A stretch of DNA of 27,960 bases from JAPYTU01 sp036166735 (GCA_036166735.1 JAYZHG010000126.1:1-27960), one strand, 5' to 3'; positions 15,925-25,395 are shown, numbered from the stretch's first letter. Numbers and translations: made by a program. The notes: generated from the sequence alone by a model not told the origin.

Positions 15925-18885
15925 ATGTGGAATTTCAATAAAATAAATAATTTTTCAGGATGGATAGCATTGATAATATCATTAATTGTTTATAGCATTA
16001 CTGTTGAAGACACAGCAAGTTTTTGGGATTGTGGAGAATTTATAGCGGTATCAAGTAAACTTGAAGTTCCTCACCCACCAGGAGCTCCATTTTATTTATT
16101 GTTAGGAAGATTTTTTTCTTTATTTGCTTTAGGTAATAATGAAAATATCGCTCTAGCAGTTAACTTTTTAAGTGTAGTGGCAAGCTCTTTTACAATTTTA
16201 TTTCTTTTCTGGAGCATAACTCATCTATCAAAAAAAATCATTTCCCCAAAAAATAATAAAAATATAATTCTAATAATACTAGCAGGATTTACTGGATCTA
16301 TGGTATTTACATTTTCAGATTCATTTTGGTTTTCTGCAGTTGAGGCTGAAGTATATGCTATTTCTTCTTTTTTTACAGCTTTTGTTTTTTGGGCTATCCT
16401 AAAATGGGAAACTATAGAATCTGAATCTAATCAAAATAAATGGATTATATTAATTGCCTACATGATGGGACTGTCAATAGGAGTTCACCTATTAAATTTA
16501 GTTACTATTCCTGCTTTAGCTTTGATAATATATTTTAGAAAAAGTAAAAAAATATCTACTTTAGGCATAGTTTCATCTTTACTAATAAGCTCATTTATAA
16601 TTATTTTAATAATTGAAGGTATAATTCCTGGATTACCATCATTTGCCAGTTTCATTGAAAGGTTTTTTGTTAACTCAATTGGTCTACCATTTGGAAGTGG
16701 TATAATATTTTTTATTATTCTCTTTATTTCAACTTTAATATATCTAATAAGATACTCAGAACTCAAAGAAAAAGTAATTTTAAATACATCATTACTATCA
16801 TTAACTTTCATATTAATTGGGTATTCATCATATTCTTTAGTTCTAATAAGATCAAGTTATAATCCTCCAATAGATGAAAATAATCCCGAAAACATTTTAA
16901 ACTTTATTTCATATTTAAAAAGGGAACAATATGGTTACAGGCCTCTATTTAGAGGTCAATATTTTGACGCTAATGTTACGGATCAAGTAGAAAATGGAAT
17001 AACATATAAAAAAGGAAAAGAAAGATATGAAATTAAAGAAAAGAAATTTAAATATGTCTATGATCCTAAGAGGACAACAATTTTTCCTAGAATGTACAGC
17101 AATCAACCAAATCATATTCAGCGATACAGAGAAATAACCAATTTAAATAAGAATCAAAATCCAACTTTTTCTGATAATATAGAATTCTTTTTTAAATATC
17201 AAATAGGTCATATGTACTTAAGGTATTTTTTATGGAATTTTTCTGGTAGAGAATCAGATATTCAAGATGCTCAATGGTTAGGTATTGCTAATGCATTTGA
17301 AACAGTACCTTATCAAATTGAAAAAAATAAAGCTAGAAACAACTATTTAATGTTACCTCTAATATTTGGAATTCTTGGTATGTTTTTTCAATATTCAAAA
17401 GATAAAAAGAACTTTTCTGTAGTGACATTACTATTTATTTTAACTGGAATTGCTCTTGTGTTTTATTTGAATAGTCCTCCAACAGAACCTAGAGAAAGAG
17501 ATTATATATATGCAGGATCTTACTATGCATTTTCTATATGGATTGGTTTTGGTTCCTTATTTCTGTATTCAATGTTTTTAAAAATTTTCAAAAAAGAAAA
17601 TCTAGCAATTGGCCTTAGCATTTTATTTTCATTATCTCCACCAACAATAATGGCATATGAAAATTGGGATGACCACAACAGATCAAAAAGATACCTAACT
17701 GTAGACTCAGCAAAAAACCTGTTGGCATCATGTGCTCCTAATTCTATTTTATTCACAGGAGGTGATAATGACACCTTTCCTCTGTGGTATGTTCAAGAAG
17801 TAGAAGAATTTAGAACAGATGTAAGAGTAATAGTACTCAGTTATTTTAATACAGATTGGTACATAGATCAAATGATGTCTAAAAAGAATAAATCTGAGGC
17901 TATAAAATTTAATTTAAATTTAGATAATTATATTCAAGGTGGATTAAATGATTATTTACCTTATGTTAATAATCCAAAAATTAAAGATGCGGCTATAAAT
18001 TTAAGTGCATATTTAAACTTAGTTAAAAATAACAATAAAGCTATTCAAGTACCTACTAGTTCAAGTAATTATAATGTTATTCCATCAAAATCCTTATACC
18101 TTAATATTGATGAAAGTAAGAATATAGAAGGATTACCTAATAAATTTTTACAATATAAAACTGATAAACTTATTTTGTCACTTAAAAAAAATAAAAAAGG
18201 TATTGAGAAAAAAGATCTTGCATTTTTAGATTTATTAGAAGCTAATAAATGGGAAAGACCAATTTATTTTAATAATACATCATTAAATGGAATAAGTTTT
18301 GATTTAAAAAGAAATGTGATTCAAGAAGGATTTACATATAGGCTTCTTCCAATATTAAATTCTAATTCTGGAAATTTAATAAATTCAGATTTAATGTACT
18401 ATAACATTATGAAAAATTCATATTGGAGGGAATTAGACAATGAAAATGCTTATTTTTCTGAAGATCATAGAGGATTTATAATGAATTATAGAGCAACCTT
18501 TAATACTCTTATCAGAAGTTTGATTGATAATGGTGAATATAAAAAAGCACTTGAAGTAATAAATAAATCTTTAGAGCTTATCCCAGATAAGTCAATAATG
18601 TATGATCATTTCTCAGTACAACTTGTTGAATTTTTGTTGAAACTAGATCAAATAGGTGATATTAAGACAGAAGAACTAGCAAATGAAATAGCTGAAATAA
18701 CAAGTAAAAGAGCAGATGAGATTTTAAACTATTATTTTGATAATAAAATCAATAATAAATATGAAATTCAAAGAAATTTAGTTTCATTAAATACTCTAGC
18801 TAGAGCATATAATAACCATCCTAACAAAGAATTATCAGAAAAATACAGAAATCTGTTTGAAATCAATTACGAAAAAAATCCTTAA
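15925..18885 (+). CDS. DUF2723 (TMEM260-like) multi-spanning membrane protein, putative GT-C glycosyltransferase
   Basis: A 986-residue protein. The N-terminal half has many hydrophobic segments (from about residue 12, with others near 75-95, 115-135, 175-235, 255-280 and 290-310). The first periplasmic loop, TVEDTASFWDCGEFIAVSSK...HPPGAPFY, carries the acidic residues characteristic of DUF2723. A second membrane cluster (about 475-570) includes NSPPTEPRERDYIYAGSYYAF. A soluble part follows with FTGGDNDTFPLWYVQEVE and TPR-like helices at the end. The human relative TMEM260 is an O-mannosyltransferase, so a bacterial role in adding lipid-linked sugars to exported proteins is plausible but inferred. 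A near-consensus -7 box (TATTTTCG, 15902-15909) lies 15 nt before the ATG. The stop is shared with the opposite-strand gene through a TTAA overlap. Confidence 0.88.
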   Translation: MWNFNKINNFSGWIALIISLIVYSITVEDTASFWDCGEFIAVSSKLEVPHPPGAPFYLLLGRFFSLFALGNNENIALAVNFLSVVASSFTILFLFWSITHLSKKIISPKNNKNIILIILAGFTGSMVFTFSDSFWFSAVEAEVYAISSFFTAFVFWAILKWETIESESNQNKWIILIAYMMGLSIGVHLLNLVTIPALALIIYFRKSKKISTLGIVSSLLISSFIIILIIEGIIPGLPSFASFIERFFVNSIGLPFGSGIIFFIILFISTLIYLIRYSELKEKVILNTSLLSLTFILIGYSSYSLVLIRSSYNPPIDENNPENILNFISYLKREQYGYRPLFRGQYFDANVTDQVENGITYKKGKERYEIKEKKFKYVYDPKRTTIFPRMYSNQPNHIQRYREITNLNKNQNPTFSDNIEFFFKYQIGHMYLRYFLWNFSGRESDIQDAQWLGIANAFETVPYQIEKNKARNNYLMLPLIFGILGMFFQYSKDKKNFSVVTLLFILTGIALVFYLNSPPTEPRERDYIYAGSYYAFSIWIGFGSLFLYSMFLKIFKKENLAIGLSILFSLSPPTIMAYENWDDHNRSKRYLTVDSAKNLLASCAPNSILFTGGDNDTFPLWYVQEVEEFRTDVRVIVLSYFNTDWYIDQMMSKKNKSEAIKFNLNLDNYIQGGLNDYLPYVNNPKIKDAAINLSAYLNLVKNNNKAIQVPTSSSNYNVIPSKSLYLNIDESKNIEGLPNKFLQYKTDKLILSLKKNKKGIEKKDLAFLDLLEANKWERPIYFNNTSLNGISFDLKRNVIQEGFTYRLLPILNSNSGNLINSDLMYYNIMKNSYWRELDNENAYFSEDHRGFIMNYRATFNTLIRSLIDNGEYKKALEVINKSLELIPDKSIMYDHFSVQLVEFLLKLDQIGDIKTEELANEIAEITSKRADEILNYYFDNKINNKYEIQRNLVSLNTLARAYNNHPNKELSEKYRNLFEINYEKNP

Positions 18886-19202
18886 TTTTTTAAAAATTTT
18901 ACTATTTTTCTATTTCTATCATTTCTTTCATTAATAATAAGAAAAAAAACACCTTTTGATAGGTTTTGTATATCAACTCTCAATTCAAAATCAGAAATTT
19001 TTTCTGAATTAAAATTCAACTGATTACCTATAAGACTATGTATTTTGAAATCAAAATCGTCAACATTAATATTATTCTCAAATTTTACAATGATATAATC
19101 AGTTGCTGGATTAGGATATAAATTAATACTTATTTTCTTTATATCCTGGGAATAAAAATTAAAAGAAATAAAGACAAAAAATAAAAAAATCAACTTTTTC
19201 AT
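18882..19202 (-). CDS. Orphan T9SS type A sorting-domain protein (signal peptide plus sorting tail only)
   Basis: A 106-residue protein made of two parts: a signal peptide (1-19, ending FYSQ) and a type IX secretion C-terminal sorting domain. The domain opens LYPNPATDYIIVKFE (28-42) and ends with the typical SKGVFFLIINERNDRNRKIVKFLK. Only about eight residues separate them, so there is no passenger domain. Such domains send outer-surface or secreted cargo through the T9SS and are then removed. This implies that the organism has a T9SS (por/spr genes, not in this window). The 3' end overlaps the DUF2723 gene by four bases. A weak box TTACTTTG (19227-19220) precedes the ATG. It may be a relic of a larger secreted protein or a genuine small secreted peptide. 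Confidence 0.85.
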   Translation of the reverse strand: MKKLIFLFFVFISFNFYSQDIKKISINLYPNPATDYIIVKFENNINVDDFDFKIHSLIGNQLNFNSEKISDFELRVDIQNLSKGVFFLIINERNDRNRKIVKFLKN

Positions 19203-19280
19203 AATACCAATTATACTACCAAAGTAAAAAAATAAAACTTATTATCAAAAAATGAGATTATCAAGAAAAGTTAATTTTTA

Positions 19281-20351
19281 TTAAAATAATACATCAATCC
19301 TCTTTGAAATCCAATCACCAACTTCAGATGTAGATAAACTTTTTTCAGATAATATATCTTCAGTAACAATATTAGAATCTAAAGCATCTCTTACAGAATT
19401 TTGGATTATATCAGCCTCTTTCTTCATATCAAATGCCAAATTTAACATCATAGCAGCTGATAAAATCATTGCCATAGGATTAGCAATATTTTTTCCAGCA
19501 GCTTGAGGATAAGACCCATGAATTGGTTCAAATAAAGATATCTTATTACCTATAGAGGCTGAAGGAAGCATTCCCAATGAACCCGTTATAACTGATGCTT
19601 CATCAGTAATTATATCACCAAACATATTCTCTGTTAGTATAACATCGAATTCAGATGGATTAGTAATTATTTTCATTGCTGCATTATCTACAAAGAGATA
19701 ATTAACTTTAATGTCTGAAAATTTATTTTTTGCCATATCCTGGACCACCTCTCTCCATAATCTAGAAGTAGATAATACATTCGCTTTATCAACAAGAGTT
19801 AATTCCTTATTTCTTTTATATGCTTCTTTAAAAGCAAGTTCAGAAATTCTTTCAATTTCCTCTCTGGTATAGGTACATGTGTCAAAAACAACCGAACCAT
19901 CATCAGATACCCCTTTTTCTCCAAAATATATACCTCCAGTTAATTCTCTATATACAACAAAGTCTACATTTTCAATGATTTCTCTTTTAAGAGGAGACGC
20001 ATCTATTAAAGATTTGTATGTTTTAACTGGTCTAACATTTGCATACAAACCTAAAAATTTTCTCATCTCAAGAAGACCATCTTCTGGTCTAATTTTAGCT
20101 TTAGGATTATTATCATATTTTGGATCACCAATTGCACCAAATAAAATAGCATCTGAAGATTTACATATCCGTTTTGTTGAATCAGGAAACGGATTATTTT
20201 CAGAATCAATAGCTGAAGCACCAACTAGAGCATTAGTATAATTAAAGGTAACACCTGTTTTAAAAACAATTACATCTAAAACTTTAATTGCCTCTTTCAT
20301 TACTTCAGGACCGATCCCATCTCCAGCTAATACTGCAATATTTTTTATCAT
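19281..20351 (-). CDS. leuB: 3-isopropylmalate dehydrogenase LeuB
   Basis: LeuB oxidatively decarboxylates 3-isopropylmalate with NAD+ to the keto acid that becomes leucine. The 356-residue protein shows the N-terminal IAVLAGDGIGPEVM, FGAIGDPKYDN, RELTGGIYFGEKG, the metal-binding TENMFGDIITDEASVITGSLGMLPSAS and the NAD-binding EPIHGSYPQAAGKNIANP. It is distinguished from isocitrate dehydrogenase (24748-23522) by the RELTGG motif and size. The ATG abuts the leuD stop with no spacing, and it is the last gene of the icd-leuACDB run. Confidence 0.97.
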   Translation of the reverse strand: MIKNIAVLAGDGIGPEVMKEAIKVLDVIVFKTGVTFNYTNALVGASAIDSENNPFPDSTKRICKSSDAILFGAIGDPKYDNNPKAKIRPEDGLLEMRKFLGLYANVRPVKTYKSLIDASPLKREIIENVDFVVYRELTGGIYFGEKGVSDDGSVVFDTCTYTREEIERISELAFKEAYKRNKELTLVDKANVLSTSRLWREVVQDMAKNKFSDIKVNYLFVDNAAMKIITNPSEFDVILTENMFGDIITDEASVITGSLGMLPSASIGNKISLFEPIHGSYPQAAGKNIANPMAMILSAAMMLNLAFDMKKEADIIQNSVRDALDSNIVTEDILSEKSLSTSEVGDWISKRIDVLF

Positions 20352-20936
20352 TTATTTACTATTTTCAAATTGAATTATTTTATCCTTTACGCTTAATAAA
20401 TAATCAATATTATCATATCCATTTAATAAACATGATTTATTGTATTCATTTATAGAAAATGTATGATTGATTTTTAAATCTTTAGAAAAGAAATTTTGAT
20501 TTTCTAAATCTACAGTAAACTCATGATCTGGATTATTATCAATTTTATCAAAAATTTCTTGAATAATTTTTTCTTCTAATTGAAAAACTAATAAACCATT
20601 ATTTAAACAATTATTTTTAAAAATATCAGCAAAAAAACTACTAATCACAACCTTAAAACCATAATCATATATAGCCCATGCTGCATGTTCTCTACTAGAT
20701 CCACAACCAAAATTTCTTCCAGCAATTAAAATTTTAGAATCCTTATTGTGATTATTTAAAACAAAATCTTTTATTGGTTCATTATTAGAATTATATCTCC
20801 AATCTCTAAATAAATTTTCTCCAAAACCTTCTCTAGAAACAGCTTTTAAAAAACGTGCAGGTATTATTTGATCTGTATCAATATTTTGAATCTTTAAGGG
20901 AGTTAATTGAGAAATTATTTTATTAAATTTTTCCAT
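20352..20936 (-). CDS. leuD: 3-isopropylmalate dehydratase small subunit LeuD
   Basis: The small (swivel-domain) subunit of isopropylmalate isomerase, which pairs with LeuC to convert 2- to 3-isopropylmalate. The 194-residue protein has LKIQNIDTDQIIPARFLK, FLGAG-equivalent ILIAGRNFGCGSSREHAAWAIYDYG (the active-site loop) and the SSFFADIFKNNCLNNGLL motif. Length is as expected (about 195-200). It lies one nucleotide after leuC and directly abuts leuB, so it is translated from the same message. Confidence 0.96.
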   Translation of the reverse strand: MEKFNKIISQLTPLKIQNIDTDQIIPARFLKAVSREGFGENLFRDWRYNSNNEPIKDFVLNNHNKDSKILIAGRNFGCGSSREHAAWAIYDYGFKVVISSFFADIFKNNCLNNGLLVFQLEEKIIQEIFDKIDNNPDHEFTVDLENQNFFSKDLKINHTFSINEYNKSCLLNGYDNIDYLLSVKDKIIQFENSK

Positions 20937-20937
20937 A

Positions 20938-22329
20938 TTAAATATGTTCTCTTATATCAGAAACGCAACCATTTAAAGCTGAAATTGCAGCAGTAACAGG
21001 ACTAGCTAAAAATGTTCTTGATCCTGGTCCTTGTCTTCCTTCAAAATTGCGATTTGAAGTGGAAACACAATAATTGTCTTTAGGAATTTTATCTTCATTC
21101 ATCGCAAGACATGCAGAACAACCCGGTTGTCTAAATTCAAAACCCGCATCCATAAAAATTTTATTCAAACCCTCATCTATAGCTAATTTTTCAACTTTCT
21201 TTGAACCAGGTATGACCCAAGCACTAACATGCTTAGCTTTAGTTTTTCCTTTAACAATTTTTGCAGAAAGTCTTAAATCTTCAATTCTTGAATTTGTACA
21301 ACTACCAATAAAAACATAATCAATTTTATGATTTAATAACTTATCACCAGATTTTAAACCCATATATTTTAAAGATTTTTTAAATGATTCATCTGAATTT
21401 TCAACAGCAGAATTTGGAATAACTTCACTAATTTTTATTCCCATTCCAGGATTTGTCCCATAAGTAATCATTGGTTCAATATCTTCAGCATCAAATTTTA
21501 AAACCTTATCAAAAACAGCATCTTCATCTGATTTTAACATATTCCATTTTTGTACCGATTCATCAAATTTTTCGTTTTTAGGAGCAAATTCTTTACCCCT
21601 AATATACTCATATGTAATTTCGTCTGGAGCAATCATTCCTCCCCTAGCTCCCATTTCTATACTCATATTGCATATAGTCATTCGAGCCTCCATTGATAAA
21701 GACTCAATTGCTGAACCTGCAAATTCAATAAAATAACCAGTACCTCCAGAAGCACTAATTTTAGAAATTACATAAAGTATAATATCTTTTGAAAAAACAC
21801 CTTTATTTAATTTTCCATTAATCTCTATCTTCATTCGCTTGGGTTTATTCTGAAGCAAACATTGAGTAGCCAAAACCATTTCAACTTCACTAGTTCCAAT
21901 TCCAAATGCTATAGATCCAAATGCTCCATGTGTAGAAGTATGGCTATCACCACAAACTATAGTCATTCCTGGCTGAGTTATACCAAGTTCCGGTCCAATA
22001 ACATGAACAATACCTTGATATTTGTGTCCAAGTCCATATAAATTAATGCCAGTTTCTTTACAATTTTTTGTTAAAGTTTCAACTTGATTCCTTGATAATT
22101 CTTCTTGAATAGGCAAATGTTGATTTAATGTAGGAACATTATGATCTGCTGTAGCTACAGTTCTATCTTTTCTAAAAACATTAATATTTCTTTTTTTCAA
22201 ACCAGAAAATGCTTGAGGGCTAGTAACTTCATGAATTAAATGCTGATCTACATAAAGTATACTTGGTCCATTAGGAATATTATCAACAATATGATTATCC
22301 CAAACCTTATCGAATAATGTTTTCCCCAT
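20938..22329 (-). CDS. leuC: 3-isopropylmalate dehydratase large subunit LeuC
   Basis: The aconitase-superfamily catalytic subunit that holds the 4Fe-4S cluster of isopropylmalate isomerase. Cluster cysteines are visible in FIGSCTNSRIEDLR and in FRQPGCSACLAMNEDK. The start is set at ATG 22329, giving MGKTLFDKVWDNHIV, the normal family N-terminus, one nucleotide after the leuA stop; an in-frame ATG at 22347 would add six residues and overlap leuA by 17 nt. The resulting 463 residues match E. coli LeuC (466). GDSHTSTHGAFGSIAFGIGT and the ARGGMIAPDE stretch are also typical. Confidence 0.96.
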   Translation of the reverse strand: MGKTLFDKVWDNHIVDNIPNGPSILYVDQHLIHEVTSPQAFSGLKKRNINVFRKDRTVATADHNVPTLNQHLPIQEELSRNQVETLTKNCKETGINLYGLGHKYQGIVHVIGPELGITQPGMTIVCGDSHTSTHGAFGSIAFGIGTSEVEMVLATQCLLQNKPKRMKIEINGKLNKGVFSKDIILYVISKISASGGTGYFIEFAGSAIESLSMEARMTICNMSIEMGARGGMIAPDEITYEYIRGKEFAPKNEKFDESVQKWNMLKSDEDAVFDKVLKFDAEDIEPMITYGTNPGMGIKISEVIPNSAVENSDESFKKSLKYMGLKSGDKLLNHKIDYVFIGSCTNSRIEDLRLSAKIVKGKTKAKHVSAWVIPGSKKVEKLAIDEGLNKIFMDAGFEFRQPGCSACLAMNEDKIPKDNYCVSTSNRNFEGRQGPGSRTFLASPVTAAISALNGCVSDIREHI

Positions 22330-22330
22330 A

Positions 22331-23482
22331 CTATTTTTTATCACCAACTAATTCATATAAATCCTCATCATAAATGAGTTTTTTTTCATCAGCCATATTA
22401 AGAAATTTTATATATACAGTTTCCATCTCAATTTTGGTGAATTCATATCCTAATAACTTTAATCTATGTGTTAACGCTGCTCTACCACTTCTAGCTGTTA
22501 AGTCAATAGAAGATTCCTTAACTCCTACATCAGAAGGATCAATAATTTCATACGTTTCTCTGTATTTTAAAAATCCATCTTGATGTATCCCTGAAGAATG
22601 AGCAAATGCATTAGCACCAACAATAGCTTTATTTCTTTGAACAGGCATATTCATCATTTTACTAACCTTTTTACTTAACGGTACAATATTTTTTGTATTA
22701 ATATTAGTTGTCATATTTAAAGCAGGATGAGCATGAAGTGTCATTACTATCTCTTCAAGAGAAGTATTTCCTGCTCTCTCTCCTATTCCATTCATTGTAA
22801 CTTCAACTTGTCTTGCACCATTTTGCAGACCAGCTAATGAATTAGCTGTTGCTAATCCCAAATCATTATGACAATGAACAGAAACGATTGCCTTATCTAT
22901 ATTAGGAACACTATTTATTAAAAATTTAATTTTATCACCATACATTGTTGGAATATTATAACCAGTAGTATCCGCAATATTAATAACAGTTGCTCCAGCA
23001 TCAATAACTGATTCTACCATCTTAGCAAGAAAATCCTGATCAGCTCTTCCAGCGTCTTCTGGATAAAACTCGATATCGTCAAAATACTTTCTTGAATACT
23101 TTACTGATGATATAGCTTGTTCAAGAACTTTTTCTCTAGTTGACTTAAATTTGTGCTTTATATGAATATCAGAAGCACCAATACCAGTATGTAATCTTTT
23201 TCTTTTTGCTGCCTTTAAAGATTGTCCTGCCATATCAATATCCATAACGACTGCCCTACTTAAAGCACAAATAATTGTTTCTCTTACATTTTTTGAAATT
23301 TCCACAACAGAATTAAAATCTCCTGGACTAGAGATTGGAAATCCTGCTTCTATAACATCAACACCTAAAGCTTCAAGATCTTTAGCTATTTCAACTTTTT
23401 CATCAGTATTTAATTGACATCCAGGAACTTGTTCTCCATCCCTTAAAGTTGTATCAAATACATATATTTTATCTTTTGACAT
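22331..23482 (-). CDS. leuA: 2-isopropylmalate synthase LeuA, short form without the C-terminal regulatory domain
   Basis: This enzyme condenses acetyl-CoA with 2-ketoisovalerate, the committing step of leucine synthesis. The 383-residue protein has the catalytic TIM barrel, with FDTTLRDGEQVPG (R14, D15), metal ligands H203 and H205 in VHCHNDLGLA, and N239 in GERAGNTSLEE, plus the following helical subdomain with HSSGIHQDG. It ends at about 380, whereas E. coli LeuA (523) continues with a domain of about 130 residues that binds leucine for feedback inhibition. That domain is absent. Homocitrate or citramalate synthase are alternatives within the family, but the leuCDB context favours LeuA. 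It starts 39 nt after icd. Confidence 0.92.
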   Translation of the reverse strand: MSKDKIYVFDTTLRDGEQVPGCQLNTDEKVEIAKDLEALGVDVIEAGFPISSPGDFNSVVEISKNVRETIICALSRAVVMDIDMAGQSLKAAKRKRLHTGIGASDIHIKHKFKSTREKVLEQAISSVKYSRKYFDDIEFYPEDAGRADQDFLAKMVESVIDAGATVINIADTTGYNIPTMYGDKIKFLINSVPNIDKAIVSVHCHNDLGLATANSLAGLQNGARQVEVTMNGIGERAGNTSLEEIVMTLHAHPALNMTTNINTKNIVPLSKKVSKMMNMPVQRNKAIVGANAFAHSSGIHQDGFLKYRETYEIIDPSDVGVKESSIDLTARSGRAALTHRLKLLGYEFTKIEMETVYIKFLNMADEKKLIYDEDLYELVGDKK

Positions 23483-23521
23483 TATATAATTTATTTTTGA
23501 AAAAAGTTTAGGGTCTTTAAG

Positions 23522-24748
23522 TTACATATTTTTCACTATTTCTTCTCCAAATTGAGAGCAAGAAAGTAAAGTTGCATTATTCATTTGTCTTTCAAAATCG
23601 TAAGTAACTTTTCCAGATTCTATAGATTTGATTAGTCCATTATAAATTAAATCTTTTGCTTCATTCCAACCCAAATACTCAAGCATCATTGCTCCTGATA
23701 ATATTACAGAACCAGGATTTACTTTATCTAAACCTGCGTATTTTGGTGCCGTACCATGCGTAGCTTCAAAAATAGCATGTCCCGTTTCATAATTAATATT
23801 TGCTCCTGGGGCAATACCAATACCTCCCACAATTGCAGCTAAAGCATCTGATATATAATCTCCATTCAAATTCATTGTGGCAATAACTGAATATTCTTTA
23901 GGCCTAAGAAGTATTTGCTGTAAAAATGCATCTGCAATTACATCTTTTATAATAATTTTATGAGAATCTACACTAATTACTTGCCAAGGACCTCCTTCAT
24001 AATCCACAGCACCATATTCTTTTTTGGCTAACTGATAACCCCAATCTCTAAATGCACCCTCAGTATACTTCATAATGTTGCCTTTATGGACAAGAGTAAC
24101 AGAATCTTTTTTATTATTAATAGCATAATCAATTGCTGATCTTACTAATCTACTAGTACCTTCAACAGATATTGGTTTGATACCTATTCCAACAGTATTA
24201 GGAAATCTAATTTTATCAAATCGAGATTTAAACTTTTCTTCTAATACTTGTTTTAATGTAATATTTTCTTCTGTTCCATTTTTAAATTCTATACCTGCAT
24301 ATATATCTTCAGTATTTTCCCTAAATATTATCATATCTGTTGTACTTGGATCTTTTACAGGTGATGGAGTTCCATTAAACCACCTAACTGGTCGAACACA
24401 AGCAAAAAGATCTAATTTTTGTCTAAGAGCAACATTAAGAGATGACATTCCTCCACCTATTGGTGTTGTTAAAGGTCCTTTAATTCCAACAAGATATTTA
24501 TTAAATGAATCTAGTGTTTCTTGAGGTAACCAATTTCCTGTTGCATTATATGCTTTCTCTCCAGCAAGAACTTCTTTCCAAATTATTTTTTTTGTTCCTC
24601 TATACGCTTTTTCTACAGCCGAATCTATTACGTTTTTACTTGCAGGCCAAATATCAATACCTATCCCATCACCTTCAATAAAAGGTATAATAGGGTTATC
24701 ACCCACTACTAGTTTTCGATCAACAATTTTTATATTATCTCCTTGCAT
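23522..24748 (-). CDS. icd: NADP-dependent isocitrate dehydrogenase (E. coli Icd type)
   Basis: This TCA-cycle enzyme oxidises isocitrate to 2-oxoglutarate. The 408-residue protein matches the homodimeric E. coli type with IPFIEGDGIGIDIWPAS, the substrate loop GGGMSSLNVALRQKLDLFACVRPVRWF, IIFRENTEDIYAG and ATHGTAPKYAG. Residues matching E. coli NADP determinants are present: K-Y in HGTAPKYAG and Y/R in TYDFERQM. S103 aligns with the E. coli serine phosphorylated by AceK; no aceK is here. It heads the minus-strand run and lies 39 nt before leuA with no good promoter between, so it may be cotranscribed with the leucine genes. Confidence 0.95.
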   Translation of the reverse strand: MQGDNIKIVDRKLVVGDNPIIPFIEGDGIGIDIWPASKNVIDSAVEKAYRGTKKIIWKEVLAGEKAYNATGNWLPQETLDSFNKYLVGIKGPLTTPIGGGMSSLNVALRQKLDLFACVRPVRWFNGTPSPVKDPSTTDMIIFRENTEDIYAGIEFKNGTEENITLKQVLEEKFKSRFDKIRFPNTVGIGIKPISVEGTSRLVRSAIDYAINNKKDSVTLVHKGNIMKYTEGAFRDWGYQLAKKEYGAVDYEGGPWQVISVDSHKIIIKDVIADAFLQQILLRPKEYSVIATMNLNGDYISDALAAIVGGIGIAPGANINYETGHAIFEATHGTAPKYAGLDKVNPGSVILSGAMMLEYLGWNEAKDLIYNGLIKSIESGKVTYDFERQMNNATLLSCSQFGEEIVKNM

Positions 24749-24814
24749 AAAAAACCTATTTTTTATTAAATAAAAGCAATTATAGATATTTTTTCATTAA
24801 ATGTAGAGAAAAAT

Positions 24815-25369
24815 TTATTTCCATTTTATGTTACAACCCATACTAGGAAATTGTTCGTCTGATATCATTTCTCCAGAAATATACGAATTAATAGCATCTC
24901 TTAAATCTTTGCCATTTATAGGTAAATTATTACCAGGAGACGAAGAATCTAATCGGCCTCTATATATTAATTTTTTTTCATTATTAAATAAATAAAATTC
25001 TGGAGTACATGCTGCTTTAAAAAGTTTAGCAACTTCTTGATTCTCATCATATAAATAAGGTATTTTAAGATTTAATCTTAAAAATAAATTCTTCATATTT
25101 TCAGGAGAATCTTGAGGATAATTGATAATATCATTAGAACTAATTGCAACAAATTGAATTCCTTTATTACTATATTTTGAAACTAATGATACTATTTCAT
25201 TGTGATAATGTATCACATAAGGGCAATGATTACATATTATCATTACAACAGTTCCAAAATCTAATGATAAATTATTATCTGAAAAATTTTTACCATTAAC
25301 TACATTTAAAAGATTAAATAGTGGCATTTTACTTCCAATTGGTAACATTTCAGAATAAGTTAAAGACAT
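24815..25369 (-). CDS. Thioredoxin-fold protein, peroxiredoxin-like (AhpC/TSA-related)
   Basis: A 184-residue soluble protein with the order of a peroxiredoxin-like thioredoxin fold: GSKMPLFNLLNVVNGK near the start, a VVMIICNHCPYVIHY strand-helix with redox pair C46-N-H-C49, GIQFVAISSND, and the cis-proline region AACTPEFYLF with an extra cysteine C122. C179 lies near the end. The CNHCPYV motif defines a common bacterial subfamily of uncertain function, likely a disulfide reductase or peroxidase rather than a classic AhpC. There is no signal peptide. It stands alone, with a -7 box 19 nt upstream of its ATG, divergent from the amidohydrolase gene. Confidence 0.88.
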   Translation of the reverse strand: MSLTYSEMLPIGSKMPLFNLLNVVNGKNFSDNNLSLDFGTVVMIICNHCPYVIHYHNEIVSLVSKYSNKGIQFVAISSNDIINYPQDSPENMKNLFLRLNLKIPYLYDENQEVAKLFKAACTPEFYLFNNEKKLIYRGRLDSSSPGNNLPINGKDLRDAINSYISGEMISDEQFPSMGCNIKWK

Positions 25370-25387
25370 AATTTTTAATATTTAAAG

Positions 25388-25395
25388 CAAAAATA
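25388..25395 (-). promoter_or_regulatory. Probable -7 promoter box of the thioredoxin-fold gene
   Basis: On the minus strand this reads TATTTTTG, an exact TAnnTTTG match, 18 nt before the ATG, predicting a leader of only about 12 nt. No TTG is seen at -33. The sequence matches the box before the ferredoxin gene. Confidence 0.4.

Noticed and set aside
15849..15938. Longer N-terminus of the TPR protein (30 more codons)
   Set aside because: It would hide a clear signal peptide and overlap the divergent DUF2723 gene.
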